DNA of 64,000 nucleotides, taken from assembly GCA_021813905.1 (NCBI GenBank), contig JAKAJH010000002.1:62001-126000 (forward strand), written 5' to 3'. A program made the position numbers and the translations under genes. Below are positions 35,787 through 45,168 of the stretch, in pieces (position 1 is the first letter of the stretch; each line of letters begins with the position of its first letter). Under the pieces are notes generated by a model. The model had not been told where the DNA came from. It did not search any database and saw only the letters and a program-made list of their open reading frames with translations. Source of the DNA: Bacteroidota bacterium. GTDB lineage: Bacteria; Bacteroidota; Ignavibacteria; UBA10030.

Positions 35787-37079
35787 CTACGTCTTCTGCT
35801 GTTTCTTCTTCGCGGCAGGAAACAGCACGTTGTTGAGAATGAGCCGGTAGCCCGGCGAGTTCTTGTGGAGGCTGAGATCCGTCGGCGGATCGCCCACCGC
35901 GTGCTGATAGTCTTCGGGATCATGCCCGCCGTAGAAGGTGAACGTTCCCCGCCCGAAATTGCCGTGGATGTATTTCACCTCGTCCGTCCCCTCCCGCTCG
36001 GCCATGATCGTCACGGTCTTCTTGATCAGCGTCTTGCGGAATGCCGTCGTCTGCCCCATGAATCCTTTGATGATGTTGACGTGGTCCTGCGTGAGCATGG
36101 TCGGGACCGGGTCGTACTTCGCGGAGAACTCGAAGAGGGTGAAGTAGTCCGTGTTCGGGTCGCGGATGGGCGGCGGATCGCTCGGCGGAATGTCAATGTC
36201 GGAATATTCGTACCGCAGCGGATTCATGTCGAGCGTGAAGTTCTCAAACGCGAGCGTCTTGCTGAAATCGAGCTTCTGCTGCGCGTTCCGGTCGGGGGGA
36301 TCGCCGTCGTACATCACGTCGCAGATATCGTCGTTCTCCGCGGCGAGTGCGATGTCGTAGCTGTCGGTGGCGGAGCACATGGCGAACATGAATCCGCCGT
36401 TGCCGACGTAGTCCTTGATTGCCCGCGCGACCGCCTTCTTCTCTTCGGAGACCTTCTTGAACCCGAGTTTCTTTGCCTCCGCCTCGTACAAGGTCTGCTG
36501 CTCGATGTACCAGGGCGCGGACCGGTAATTCGCATAGAACTTGCCGTACTGACCGGTGAAATCCTCGTGGTGCAGATGGAGCCAGTCGTATTCCGAGAGC
36601 TTGCCCGCGAGAACCTCATCATCCCACACTTTTGCGTAGGGGATCTCGGCGTATTCAAGCGCCATCGTGACTGCGTCGTCCCACGGCTTGAATGTCGGCG
36701 GCACATACACGGCGATCTTCGGCGCCTTCTCGAGCCGGACGACATCCATGTTGTTGTCATCACGGCGCACTTCGGCGTAGATGGTCGCAGCGTCCGCCGC
36801 GGAGATCTCCCGGAATGTCACGCCCCGCACCCGGCACTCGGTCGCCAGTGGCGTCGCATCATCGCACAGGAACGACCCGCCCCGGTAGTTCAGCAGCCAA
36901 TCCACCTCTCCCCCCTTCTCCAGCACCCAGTAAGCGATGCCGTACGCCTTCAGATGGTCCGTCTGACTGAGGTCCATCGGAATGAGCAGCTTCGCCTGGG
37001 CCGAAAGCAAAACGGGACCGGCCAGGAGCATCAAGAGCGCCAGCCGCAGGCGCCCGGTATTCCATAGCAGCGTCTTCAT
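35787..37079 (-). CDS. Conserved secreted Bacteroidota protein (often labelled 'asparagine synthetase B')
   Basis: The 430-residue protein has a signal peptide (LLMLLAGPVLLSAQAK) and then LLIPMDLSQTDHLKAYGIAYWVLEKG, a segment I recognise from a widely conserved Bacteroidota family that databases call asparagine synthetase B. No N-terminal Cys glutaminase or PP-loop ATP site is visible, so that name is not supported. Conserved-looking stretches include DWLHLHHEDFTGQYGKF, FAMCSATDSYDIALA and FYGGHDPEDYQH, which suggest a hydrolase-like or ligand-binding fold. The start at 37079 puts the signal peptide first. It ends the five-gene operon that begins with the TPR gene. Confidence 0.72.
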   Translation of the reverse strand: MKTLLWNTGRLRLALLMLLAGPVLLSAQAKLLIPMDLSQTDHLKAYGIAYWVLEKGGEVDWLLNYRGGSFLCDDATPLATECRVRGVTFREISAADAATIYAEVRRDDNNMDVVRLEKAPKIAVYVPPTFKPWDDAVTMALEYAEIPYAKVWDDEVLAGKLSEYDWLHLHHEDFTGQYGKFYANYRSAPWYIEQQTLYEAEAKKLGFKKVSEEKKAVARAIKDYVGNGGFMFAMCSATDSYDIALAAENDDICDVMYDGDPPDRNAQQKLDFSKTLAFENFTLDMNPLRYEYSDIDIPPSDPPPIRDPNTDYFTLFEFSAKYDPVPTMLTQDHVNIIKGFMGQTTAFRKTLIKKTVTIMAEREGTDEVKYIHGNFGRGTFTFYGGHDPEDYQHAVGDPPTDLSLHKNSPGYRLILNNVLFPAAKKKQQKT

Positions 37080-37110
37080 GTGTGTACCGTCTGATGAACG
37101 AAACCCCGGC

Positions 37111-37794
37111 TCACCGAAGTTCCAACCGTCCAAAATGTTCGAAGCGATGAAAACAACCCGGGCCAAGACCCGTGGAGGACCAGGCGAACAGCTCATCGCC
37201 GTGGAATCGTCCCGTCGCCCGGTAGAAATTGCACCACCACGATACCCCCCGCGGATCGGCGTCGGTCAGCGCCCGCCACGGGATCTTCAGTCCGGCGTAC
37301 CAACGACCGTTGTGAGAGTCCACGTGCGAGAAGAACCGGGCGCCGGACCGCCATCCGAAATCGGCGTCGAGGGGCTCCGTGCGGTGGTCCACATCGATGT
37401 CGATCCATCGGCTGTCGGGCGCGACCTCGAATTCCTTGTACCGCTTCGTGTGCGGCACATCCTCTCCGATAAACACCTCGAGCACGTCGCTGTGTTCCCA
37501 CAATCGCATCGTCTTTCCGCTCTCCGTGTCCCGTAAGACCGACGCGGGAGCGCTGCGCAACGACGTGAACGATGCCTCGAATCCCACGAAGAGCGCCCCG
37601 GGATCCCACGCCACCGCCACGCTCGTCGCGAGGTGGGCCGGCGTCGGTGTCCCGTCGGCGATCTGCAAATGCGCTGCATCGGCGCTCCGGCAGTACTCGC
37701 GCAGATTGCTGCCGTCCACGGTCCAGCCGGTCACCGACCGGGCGCGAAGTATGGGAGGGGCGCTTTCCAACGTGTTTCTACTCGACCGCCGCAT
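37111..37794 (-). CDS. CBM9-like carbohydrate-binding family protein
   Basis: The 227-residue protein resembles CBM9-like domains: VAVAWDPGALFVGFEA, a SDVLEVFI strand, YKEFEVAPDSRWID, and GWRSGARF followed by WYAGLKIPWRAL. No signal peptide is obvious, which is odd for a sugar-binding protein, so it may be cytoplasmic or use another start. It overlaps the end of the M16 gene by 17 bases and lies 31 bases before the 'AsnB-like' gene. Confidence 0.7.
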   Translation of the reverse strand: MRRSSRNTLESAPPILRARSVTGWTVDGSNLREYCRSADAAHLQIADGTPTPAHLATSVAVAWDPGALFVGFEASFTSLRSAPASVLRDTESGKTMRLWEHSDVLEVFIGEDVPHTKRYKEFEVAPDSRWIDIDVDHRTEPLDADFGWRSGARFFSHVDSHNGRWYAGLKIPWRALTDADPRGVSWWCNFYRATGRFHGDELFAWSSTGLGPGCFHRFEHFGRLELR

Positions 37795-39175
37795 TGAGCG
37801 GCACCACTTCGATCGGGCCGAGGCCTTCCAGCTGCGCGCGGGTCTCCGCCGGATTGCTCACGACGAGAATCAGCAGATCGTCATACGGAATGTCCTTCGG
37901 CACCACGCGATTGATATCGGCCAGCGTGACGGCGTGAATGCGGCGAACGTATCCGCGCAGGTAGTCGTCGGGGAGATGATAAAAGAGCATGGTGCTGAGC
38001 TGGGCGGCGAGATTCTCCGGCGCCTGGAGATTGCGCGCGAACGAACCGGCGATGTAATTCTGCGCCTTGGACAATTCCGCGGCGCTCACGCCGTGCTCAC
38101 GGATCTTCTTCAGCTCCGCCAGTGCGACGTCAATTGTGGTCCGGAGCGACCGGTTCTTCGTGAACGTGCTGACGGTGAACGTACCGCCTTGCCGCGCGGA
38201 AGCGAACGAACTGTTCGCGCCGTACGTCAGGCTGCGCTTCACGCGGATTTCCTCGACGAGGCGAGAGGTAAACCCGCCGCCGAGGATCGTGTTGGCGACC
38301 TGAAGCGTGTACCGGTCGGGATTGAGAATATCCACGCCGGTATTGCCGATGCGGATCTGCGATTGCGTCACGTCGGGCTTGTCGATGATGACGACGTGCC
38401 GGCCGCTGATGCGCTTCGGCGCGACCGACGGAACGGACGGCGCGGTTCCGCGCGGCCACATGCCGAAGGCGGATTCGACCGACGCCAGCATCGCCTTCTC
38501 CTGAAAATCACCCACAACCACGAGAAGCGCGTTGTTGGGCACGAAGGTTTGCCGCTCGAAAGCAATGATCGCGTCGCGCGTCATCCTGGGAAGCGATGCG
38601 TGCGTGCCGAGTGCCTGCCGGCCGTATGGATGCATGCCGTAGACGCGCCGGTTGTAAGCGATCGAGGCGATATTGCCCGGTTCCTCTTTTATACTCTCAA
38701 GGGTGGCGAGCCGCTGCGAGCGTTCGCGGTCGATCTCCTCCTGCGGAAACACCGGGTGCAGGATCACATCCGAAAAGAGCGCGAGGCCGGCCGGAAGATC
38801 CTTCGTGAGAAACTCCCCGCTGATCGTGAACTGGTCGAGACCGGCGCTGGTGCGGAGGACGCCGCCGACAAAATCAACCTGCTCGGCGATCTGGGTGGCG
38901 GTGCGGGTCTGCGTTCCCTGGCGGAGCAGCTCGGCCGTCATGCTCGCGAGTCCGGTGAGCGAGTCCGGTTCGAGGGCGCGCCCGCCCCCGACGGTCATCA
39001 CCAGTTCCACCAGGGGCAGTTGGTGGTATTCCATCAGCACGACGGTGAGGCCGTTGCCGAGCGTATGCGTGGTGAACGGCGGAATCTGAACGTCAGCTGC
39101 GCCGGTGGCGGCCTGAGGCAGTGCGACGGCCGCGATCCCGGCAATCAGAACACAAAGGATCAGGAATCGTTTCAT
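37778..39175 (-). CDS. M16-family peptidase-like protein, catalytic site absent
   Basis: The 465-residue protein has a signal peptide and the two-lobed M16 fold (HTLGNGLTVVLMEYHQLPLVELVMTVGGGRALEP, then the N-terminal-to-C-terminal lobe linker, later RSLTYGANSSFASARQGGTF). Where active M16 enzymes have HxxEH it reads LASMTAELL, so zinc is not bound. Such subunits pair with an active partner, as in mitochondrial MPP alpha/beta. The active partner is the gene 15 bases upstream. Confidence 0.85.
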   Translation of the reverse strand: MKRFLILCVLIAGIAAVALPQAATGAADVQIPPFTTHTLGNGLTVVLMEYHQLPLVELVMTVGGGRALEPDSLTGLASMTAELLRQGTQTRTATQIAEQVDFVGGVLRTSAGLDQFTISGEFLTKDLPAGLALFSDVILHPVFPQEEIDRERSQRLATLESIKEEPGNIASIAYNRRVYGMHPYGRQALGTHASLPRMTRDAIIAFERQTFVPNNALLVVVGDFQEKAMLASVESAFGMWPRGTAPSVPSVAPKRISGRHVVIIDKPDVTQSQIRIGNTGVDILNPDRYTLQVANTILGGGFTSRLVEEIRVKRSLTYGANSSFASARQGGTFTVSTFTKNRSLRTTIDVALAELKKIREHGVSAAELSKAQNYIAGSFARNLQAPENLAAQLSTMLFYHLPDDYLRGYVRRIHAVTLADINRVVPKDIPYDDLLILVVSNPAETRAQLEGLGPIEVVPLNAAVE

Positions 39176-39190
39176 GGGCGTCTCCTCGGC

Positions 39191-40510
39191 TTAGTTGGTC
39201 CCGGCGTCAGGAGCCTGGGGGATGAGTGTTACGACGGTCCGCCGCTGTTCATCGAACAGTCGGGCTGCGAGGCGTTTGATCTGATCGTTGGTGACGCGCT
39301 CGTACTGCTGGACGACGGTGAGTGCCCGGTGGTAGTCGCCAGAGAGCGTCTCGTAGTAGCCGAGAATGAATCCCGTTCCTTCGTTCGTCTTGAACCGGCG
39401 GACGTAGTCGGCCTGCGCGTTGTTCCGAGCCTTCTGGAGTTCTTCCGGCCGCACGCCGTTCTGTTTGATGGAGTCGAGAATGGCGTAGATCTCGCGCTCG
39501 GCATCCTCGGTCCGGAATCCTTCCTTCATCTGTGCATAGAACGTAAAAAGGCCCGGGTCGCGCAGTTCGTCCGCCCCGCCCCAGACCTGCGTGCACATCT
39601 GCTTGTCATACACCAGCCGCCGGTACAACCGGGAGCTTTGTCCCCGTGAGAGGATCTGTCCGAGCATGTCCGCTGCGGCGTAATCCGAGTCGCGTGCCGA
39701 AATACTCTTGTAGCCGATGAGAACCGCCGGCAGCTCGGCGGCTTTATAGAATTTGATGCGCTTCTCGCCGTGCTGCTCCGGCTCGGCGTTGAGATTTTCC
39801 CGCGGCGGCGCCTGGGCCGGGATACTCTCGAAGTGCTTTCGGATGAGTGCGATGGCCTTTGCACTGTTGAAGTCCCCCGTCAGGATCACGACGGCGTTGT
39901 TCGGCGCGTAGTACGTGCGGAAGTACGCCTTCGCATCGTCCAGCCGGATGTTGTCAAGATCCGCCATCCACCCGATGACCTGATGCTGGTACGGATGCGC
40001 CACGAACGCGTTGGCGTACAGGACTTCGGTCGCGGCGTTGCGGACATCGTTGTCGGTGCTGACGCGGCGCTCTTCCTTCACGATGCCGCGCTCCTGTTCG
40101 ATGTTGGCCGAGTCGAGCTTCAGCGCGCGCATCCGGTCGGCCTCGATGTCGAGGACCGTGTCCAGCAGATCGGGATTGAATTCCTCGAAGTAGTTCGTGA
40201 AGTCGTTCCAGGTGGATGCGTTGGAATAGCCACCGCCGCGTTCGATGATCTGATCAAGCTGGCCGGGCTTGTACTTCTTCGAGCCGTTGAACATCATGTG
40301 CTCGAACAGGTGCGAGATGCCGGTGATGCCGAGCGTCTCGTTGCGGGAACCGACCTTGAAGTACGAGAAGTAACAGATGCTCGGAACAGTGTGGTTCTCG
40401 ACGAGGAGGATCTTCATCCCGTTGGCGAGATGATACTCCTGAACGTCAACGCGCTGCGCCGAGGCGGCGAGCGGTACGAGCAGCATGAGCAGCACGGTGA
40501 ATCGTGTCAT
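39191..40510 (-). CDS. M16-family zinc peptidase, active subunit
   Basis: The 439-residue secreted protein has a signal peptide and the M16 catalytic motif HLFEH (67-71) in GISHLFEHMMFNGSKKYKPG, with the downstream Glu ligand in the FNPDLLDTVLDIEADRM helix. The C-terminal lobe has LYRRLVYDKQM. It should act in the periplasm on unfolded or extended peptides and probably forms a heterodimer with the inactive homolog encoded next. Confidence 0.9.
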   Translation of the reverse strand: MTRFTVLLMLLVPLAASAQRVDVQEYHLANGMKILLVENHTVPSICYFSYFKVGSRNETLGITGISHLFEHMMFNGSKKYKPGQLDQIIERGGGYSNASTWNDFTNYFEEFNPDLLDTVLDIEADRMRALKLDSANIEQERGIVKEERRVSTDNDVRNAATEVLYANAFVAHPYQHQVIGWMADLDNIRLDDAKAYFRTYYAPNNAVVILTGDFNSAKAIALIRKHFESIPAQAPPRENLNAEPEQHGEKRIKFYKAAELPAVLIGYKSISARDSDYAAADMLGQILSRGQSSRLYRRLVYDKQMCTQVWGGADELRDPGLFTFYAQMKEGFRTEDAEREIYAILDSIKQNGVRPEELQKARNNAQADYVRRFKTNEGTGFILGYYETLSGDYHRALTVVQQYERVTNDQIKRLAARLFDEQRRTVVTLIPQAPDAGTN

Positions 40511-40565
40511 GAGACCTCCGGAAAAAGAACGGAACGGGCGCGGATGTGCCGTCGGCAGGGGACGA

Positions 40566-42401
40566 TCAGAACGGATCGCCCCGGAGCAGCCGGATACGCC
40601 GGCGGGCTTCCTCCGCGTACAGTGAATTCGGGAACACGGTCAACAGACGTTCGTAGGTCTGGATCGCGGGCGGGGCGTCGTGCAGACGGTCCTGATACAA
40701 CACACCGATGCGGTACAGGGCCTGGTCGCGCAGGATGCTGGTCTGCATGGAGTCGACGACGAGGCGGTACGCGGCGATCGCCGCCGGGACATCGCCCATC
40801 TGGTCATGCAGCGCAGCGATCTTCATGGTGGCGTCGTCCACCAGCATGGACAGCGGAAACGTGCGGACGACCTCCCGGAACTGCGCGAGCGATTCCGACA
40901 GCCGGCGCTGCCGCATGAGCAGATCGGCGCGAGCGAACTGCGTCAGTGCCGCGGGGAGCTGCCGGTTCTCCAGGATGAAGTACTGCAGCTGCAGCGCATC
41001 GTTCGTCAGATCGGATTGCACGTTGGAGCCGAACCGGCCGAGCACAGCGAGCGCGGTGTCAAAGCGGCCTTCATAATAGTCGAGTTCTGCGAGCCGGTAC
41101 GCGGCCTGATCCTGATACGTGGTCACGGGTTGCTGTGCGAGACGAAGGAACGCTGTGCGCGCACGCGCCAGATTGTTCTGTGCGATTGACACCTCCCCGA
41201 CTTTGATCAGCGCCTCGAGCGGGAGACTCGACGATTGCGGCAGGAGAGAGACGCGGTCGAAGGCCTCCAGTGCCCCGGCCAGATCCCACAGCCGGTTCAT
41301 GCGGATGACGCCGATGCGAAAGAGCGCCTGTGCCGCGAGATCGGTTCGCGGATACGTGTCCACAACCGTCTGATAGAGATTGAGCACCGTCTCCGGCGTG
41401 GCGGCACCGCTCCGGGCGGAGAACGCAGCGCTGTCGGCGGGATCGCTCAGTTCTTCCATGGCCCGCGCGTACCCGAACCGGCACTGGGGGATCAGCCGCG
41501 GATCGGCGGAGCCGTGGAGGACCGCCTGGAATGCGTCGGCCGCAACGGCAAACACGCGCTCCTGGAGCATCCGCTGACCGAACGAGAAGAGTTCCGCGCC
41601 GCGGGCGCTGGTGCGCTCATCGATGATCCGCTCCTGCTCGAACGCGCCGGCGTAATCCTTCGACTCGATCGACAGCCAGGTCAGGATCCGGCGGAGGCCG
41701 ATGTTCTCGGGCGATCGGAGCGTCTCGGACCGTACGACCCCCAACGCCGCCTTCAGCCCGTCGGGGCGGTTGATCACGGGGACCAGTCGGGACTGCACAT
41801 ACGGCGCCTGGTCGGGGTTCCGTCGGACGCGCGTGAGCAATTCCCCGACCGCCGCACCAAAATCCTGCCGGATCAGATACAGGTTGGCCAGCTCTTCCGT
41901 GAACGTGAGATCGCTGCCGCTGACCGTGCGCCCCTCTTTATATACCGCAAGCGCCTGATCGTAGAGCCGGTGGTCGATCATCTCCGCGGCGACGACGGCG
42001 TACGCGCGCATGTTCGACGGCTCCACTGCAAGCGCGGTGCGCCACGCGGAATCGGCGGCGGCCGGCTGCCCGGCGTCGTACCGCAGGCCGCCGAGAGCGG
42101 ACAGAAGGACCACATCGCGGGGCTGTGCGCGCAGTCGCTCGGTGAGAAGCGCGATCGCCTTGTCATACTCTTTCAGCTGGGTGTAGGACCGACGAAGCCC
42201 GTCGAAGAAGACAAAGTTGGACGGGTCGGATCGATGCAGTTGCTCGTAGAGCGTAACGGCGTGCTCCCAATCGCCGTTGTTCTCCAGCTCCTGTGCAAGT
42301 CGCAGCGTGCTGATCTGCTGAGGATCCTGAGCGGCAAGTCGTGCGGCGAACAACGCGAGGGCAATGACCGGCGAGAGACTTCTGATGACACGGAGCACCA
42401 T
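40566..42401 (-). CDS. Secreted TPR-repeat protein
   Basis: The 611-residue protein has a signal peptide (LSPVIALALFAARLAAQ) and is almost all tetratricopeptide repeats, with TPRs visible from GDWEHAVTLYEQLHRSDP through GALEAFDRVSLL to PAIQTYERLLTVFPNSLYAEEARRRI. It is a periplasmic scaffold of unknown partner. The track start at 42599 adds an Arg-rich lead overlapping dxr; the ATG at 42401 is chosen because it begins the signal peptide. It heads the M16/CBM9 operon and is divergent from dxr. Confidence 0.82.
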   Translation of the reverse strand: MVLRVIRSLSPVIALALFAARLAAQDPQQISTLRLAQELENNGDWEHAVTLYEQLHRSDPSNFVFFDGLRRSYTQLKEYDKAIALLTERLRAQPRDVVLLSALGGLRYDAGQPAAADSAWRTALAVEPSNMRAYAVVAAEMIDHRLYDQALAVYKEGRTVSGSDLTFTEELANLYLIRQDFGAAVGELLTRVRRNPDQAPYVQSRLVPVINRPDGLKAALGVVRSETLRSPENIGLRRILTWLSIESKDYAGAFEQERIIDERTSARGAELFSFGQRMLQERVFAVAADAFQAVLHGSADPRLIPQCRFGYARAMEELSDPADSAAFSARSGAATPETVLNLYQTVVDTYPRTDLAAQALFRIGVIRMNRLWDLAGALEAFDRVSLLPQSSSLPLEALIKVGEVSIAQNNLARARTAFLRLAQQPVTTYQDQAAYRLAELDYYEGRFDTALAVLGRFGSNVQSDLTNDALQLQYFILENRQLPAALTQFARADLLMRQRRLSESLAQFREVVRTFPLSMLVDDATMKIAALHDQMGDVPAAIAAYRLVVDSMQTSILRDQALYRIGVLYQDRLHDAPPAIQTYERLLTVFPNSLYAEEARRRIRLLRGDPF

Positions 42402-42501
42402 GTCCCAATATACGAAAAACGGGGGCCAAAGGGATTCACGCCGATCGGGCAACGGAACAATCGCGTTGCGAACGGCGGGTCGGGACCGGCGAGCGGCTTT
42501 C

Positions 42502-42531
42502 TTGACTTGCCTGGCGAATTTCGCTATGTTG
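42502..42531 (+). promoter_or_regulatory. Promoter of dxr, near-leaderless
   Basis: TTG, exactly 20 bases, then TATGTTG. The dxr ATG follows nine bases after the box, so the predicted leader is about six bases and lacks a ribosome site. Confidence 0.65.
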
Positions 42532-42540
42532 CCTCGATCG

Positions 42541-43713
42541 ATGTCGCGTGCATGCCGCAATATTGCCATCCTGGGATCGACCGGCTCCATCGGACGCAAC
42601 AGCCTTGAGGTGATCCGGAACCTGCCCGAGCGGTTTCATGTCAGCGTTCTGACGACGTACAGCAACGTCGAACTGCTGGCGGAGCAGGCGCAGGAGTTCC
42701 ATCCGGCCGTCGTCGTCGTCCTGGATGAATCGAAAGCGGTGTCTTTGCGGCGGTCCGTGCCAAAAGGGACCACGGTCCTCATTGGCAAGGACGCGTTGCT
42801 GGAAGTCGTTCGCCGGGACGACGTGGATCTGGTGCTGAATTCGCTGGTCGGCTTTGCGGGTCTGCGGCCGACCGTCGAGGCCATCCGCAGCCGCAAGAAT
42901 GTGGCGCTGGCGAACAAGGAAAGCCTGGTCGTGGCCGGTGCAGCGGTGACCGCCCTGGTGCAGGAATATGGCGTGCGCCTCGTGCCCATCGACAGCGAGC
43001 ACAGCGCGATCATGCAGTGCCTTCTGGGCGAAGAGGCAAATCCGCCGGCCAAGCTGATCCTGACCGCCTCCGGCGGTCCGTTCCTGCATACACCGATCGG
43101 GGAGTTCGGTCAGATCACCGTGGAGCAGGCGCTCCGGCATCCGAACTGGAAGATGGGGCACAAGATCACGATCGATTCCGCCACGCTCATGAACAAGGGG
43201 TTGGAAGTGATCGAAGCCCACTGGCTCTTCGGACTGCCGCCCGAGCGGATCGACGTCGTCATCCATCCTCAATCCATCATCCATTCGATGGTGGAATTCG
43301 TGGACGGATCGGTGAAGGCGCAGCTGGGGTTGCCGGACATGAAAATCCCGATCCAGTATGCGCTGACGTATCCGGAGCGGTTGCCGCTGAACGGCGGGCG
43401 GGTGAATTTTCCCGAGCTGCACTCGATGACGTTCTTCACCCCCGACCGGTCCAAGTTCCGGTGCCTCCAGCTGGCATACGATGCGCTGGCGGTCGGCGGC
43501 ACGGCTCCGTCGGTGCTGAATGCCGCGAATGAAGTGGCGGTGGAAGCCTTTCTTGGCGGGCGCGTCTCATTTCAGAGAATCCCGGAACTGATCGAAGAAG
43601 CGCTGGCCTCGCAGATCGTCCGTTCCAGCTCAGCACTTGCGGATGTGGTCGATGCGGACCACGAAACGCGCAAATTCGTGAGAACTTTGTTCTCCGAGCG
43701 TGTGTTATCCTGA
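42541..43713 (+). CDS. dxr: 1-deoxy-D-xylulose 5-phosphate reductoisomerase
   Basis: The 390-residue protein has the NADPH loop GSTGSIGRNSLEV, the ANKESLV motif, the metal and substrate site IDSEHSAIMQCL, TASGGPF, and the C-terminal LNAANEVAVEAFL, all typical of Dxr, the second step of the MEP isoprenoid pathway. The track lists a start at 42364, but the true start is the ATG at 42541, just before the nucleotide-binding motif. It is followed by rseP, a common pairing. Confidence 0.96.
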   Translation: MSRACRNIAILGSTGSIGRNSLEVIRNLPERFHVSVLTTYSNVELLAEQAQEFHPAVVVVLDESKAVSLRRSVPKGTTVLIGKDALLEVVRRDDVDLVLNSLVGFAGLRPTVEAIRSRKNVALANKESLVVAGAAVTALVQEYGVRLVPIDSEHSAIMQCLLGEEANPPAKLILTASGGPFLHTPIGEFGQITVEQALRHPNWKMGHKITIDSATLMNKGLEVIEAHWLFGLPPERIDVVIHPQSIIHSMVEFVDGSVKAQLGLPDMKIPIQYALTYPERLPLNGGRVNFPELHSMTFFTPDRSKFRCLQLAYDALAVGGTAPSVLNAANEVAVEAFLGGRVSFQRIPELIEEALASQIVRSSSALADVVDADHETRKFVRTLFSERVLS

Positions 43714-43767
43714 ATACCCGCCGCTCCCGCGTGCGGGCCACCGTTCCAAAACGAATCTGACGACTTC

Positions 43768-45081
43768 ATGGAAATCCTCAGCACCCTCTTCTATTTTATT
43801 GTGACCATCGGCGTCCTGGTGTTTGTGCACGAGCTGGGGCATTTTCTTGCCGCCAAGTTCTTCCGGATGCGGGTGGACGTGTTCAGCATCGGCTTTCCGC
43901 CGAGGGCATTCGGCAAGAAGATCGGCGACACCGACTACTGCGTTTCCTGGGTTCCGATCGGCGGCTACGTGAAGATTGCCGGCATGATCGACGAGAGTTT
44001 CGACACCGAGTTCGTCGACAAGGAGCCGCAGCCGTGGGAATTCCGGTCGAAGCCGGCGTGGCAGCGGATCATTGTGCTTTCCGCGGGCGTGGTGATGAAC
44101 ATCCTCCTGGCGATCGCGATCTTCTGGGGGATCATTTATCATCAGGGGCGTATCCTGCGGCCGGTCACAGAGATCGGATACGTCACGCCGAACAGTGCGG
44201 CGGCGAAAGCGGGATTTGAGGCGAACGATCGCGTCGTGTCAGTCAACGGCACGCCGGTCCGCGAATGGGATGACATCGAAGGCGCGCTCTACACGGACGG
44301 GATGGGGAACGATGTGATCTATCAGATTGACCGCGCCGGGAGCCCGGTGACGATCCGCATCCCGCCTTCGACGATCCCGGGGCTCGCGGACGCGCGGTTC
44401 GGGATCCTGCCGGCCGGCCTGGTGGCCGTTGTCGGAAGCGTTGAGCGGGGAAAGCCGGCACAGGCGATCGGTCTGCAGGCCGGAGATACGATCGCGGCGG
44501 TGAATGCCGTGTCCGTGAGTTACGGATCGCTGCCGGATGCGATCCACGCATCCGTCGGGAAACCGCTGCAACTGATGTGGAGGCGCGACGGCCGGACGAT
44601 GGAAGCGATGGTGACGCCGACAAATGAAGGCCGGATCGGCATCACGCTGAGCGCGGCGTACACCGGACCGATCGTGCACGAGCGGTACGGATTGTTCGAA
44701 GCGCTCCCGGTGAGCGTGAATGAAGTGGTGGCGACGAGCGGACTCTTCCTGCAGAACATCTATCAGATTGTCATCGGCAATGTGTCGCTCTCGAAATCCG
44801 TCGGAGGTCCCATCCGCATCGCGCAGATGGCGAATCGTTCCGCGGAAAGCGGCGCAGCGAGCTTCCTCGGGTTCATGGCGCTGCTGAGCGTAAGTCTGGC
44901 GCTTCTGAATATTCTGCCCTTTCCGGCCCTCGACGGCGGGCACATCGTGTTCGTGGCGTATGAGGGTATTTTCCGGCGGGAGGTGCCTGCGAAGGTGAAG
45001 ATCGCCGTGCAACGCGCGGGATTCGTCTTGCTGCTGGCGTTCATGGCGTTTGTCATTTATAACGATATCGTGACGTTTTGA
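43768..45081 (+). CDS. rseP: Site-2 metalloprotease RseP with two PDZ domains
   Basis: The 437-residue inner-membrane protein has the zinc motif HELGH (21-25) in its first membrane helix, two PDZ domains (about 130-200 and 205-280, with AKAGFEANDRVVSVNG and AIGLQAGDTIAAVNA), and the second metal motif LDGGH in FPALDGGHIVF. RseP cuts membrane anti-sigma factors and signal peptide remnants. It follows dxr by 54 bases, as in many bacteria. The anti-sigma in this window (32550) could be a substrate, but that is not shown by the sequence. Confidence 0.94.
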   Translation: MEILSTLFYFIVTIGVLVFVHELGHFLAAKFFRMRVDVFSIGFPPRAFGKKIGDTDYCVSWVPIGGYVKIAGMIDESFDTEFVDKEPQPWEFRSKPAWQRIIVLSAGVVMNILLAIAIFWGIIYHQGRILRPVTEIGYVTPNSAAAKAGFEANDRVVSVNGTPVREWDDIEGALYTDGMGNDVIYQIDRAGSPVTIRIPPSTIPGLADARFGILPAGLVAVVGSVERGKPAQAIGLQAGDTIAAVNAVSVSYGSLPDAIHASVGKPLQLMWRRDGRTMEAMVTPTNEGRIGITLSAAYTGPIVHERYGLFEALPVSVNEVVATSGLFLQNIYQIVIGNVSLSKSVGGPIRIAQMANRSAESGAASFLGFMALLSVSLALLNILPFPALDGGHIVFVAYEGIFRREVPAKVKIAVQRAGFVLLLAFMAFVIYNDIVTF

Positions 45082-45090
45082 AGGGTTTTC

Positions 45091-45108
45091 CCGTGACATT
45101 TGTCACGG
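45091..45108. promoter_or_regulatory. CRP-like palindrome (GTGA-N6-TCAC)
   Basis: CCGTGACA-TT-TGTCACGG is a perfect eight-base inverted repeat. Its core GTGA-N6-TCAC equals the CRP-family consensus core. Its centre is about 40 bases upstream of the start point predicted from the -7 box at 45129. It could also be an rseP terminator, but no T tract follows. Confidence 0.5.
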
Positions 45109-45128
45109 CCGCTCAGTGAAGGCTAGTG

Positions 45129-45136
45129 TATGTTTG
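45129..45136 (+). promoter_or_regulatory. -7 box without -33 element, start of the CHASE2-cyclase cluster
   Basis: TATGTTTG matches TAnnTTTG perfectly, but the position 20 bases upstream reads CGG, not TTG, and is covered by the palindrome. This looks like an activator-dependent promoter. AAGGAG (45156-45161) then leads to the ATG at 45169. Confidence 0.5.
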
Positions 45137-45168
45137 CGGTACTCAACTCTTCCATAAGGAGCAAGTGT

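Noticed and set aside
42406-42412. TATATTG on the minus strand before the TPR gene as a promoter
   Set aside because: There is no TTG 19-21 bases upstream, so it was not listed as a feature.
42364-42540. Upstream extension of dxr in the ORF track
   Set aside because: The extension contains the promoter and overlaps the divergent TPR gene; the NADPH motif begins right after the ATG at 42541.
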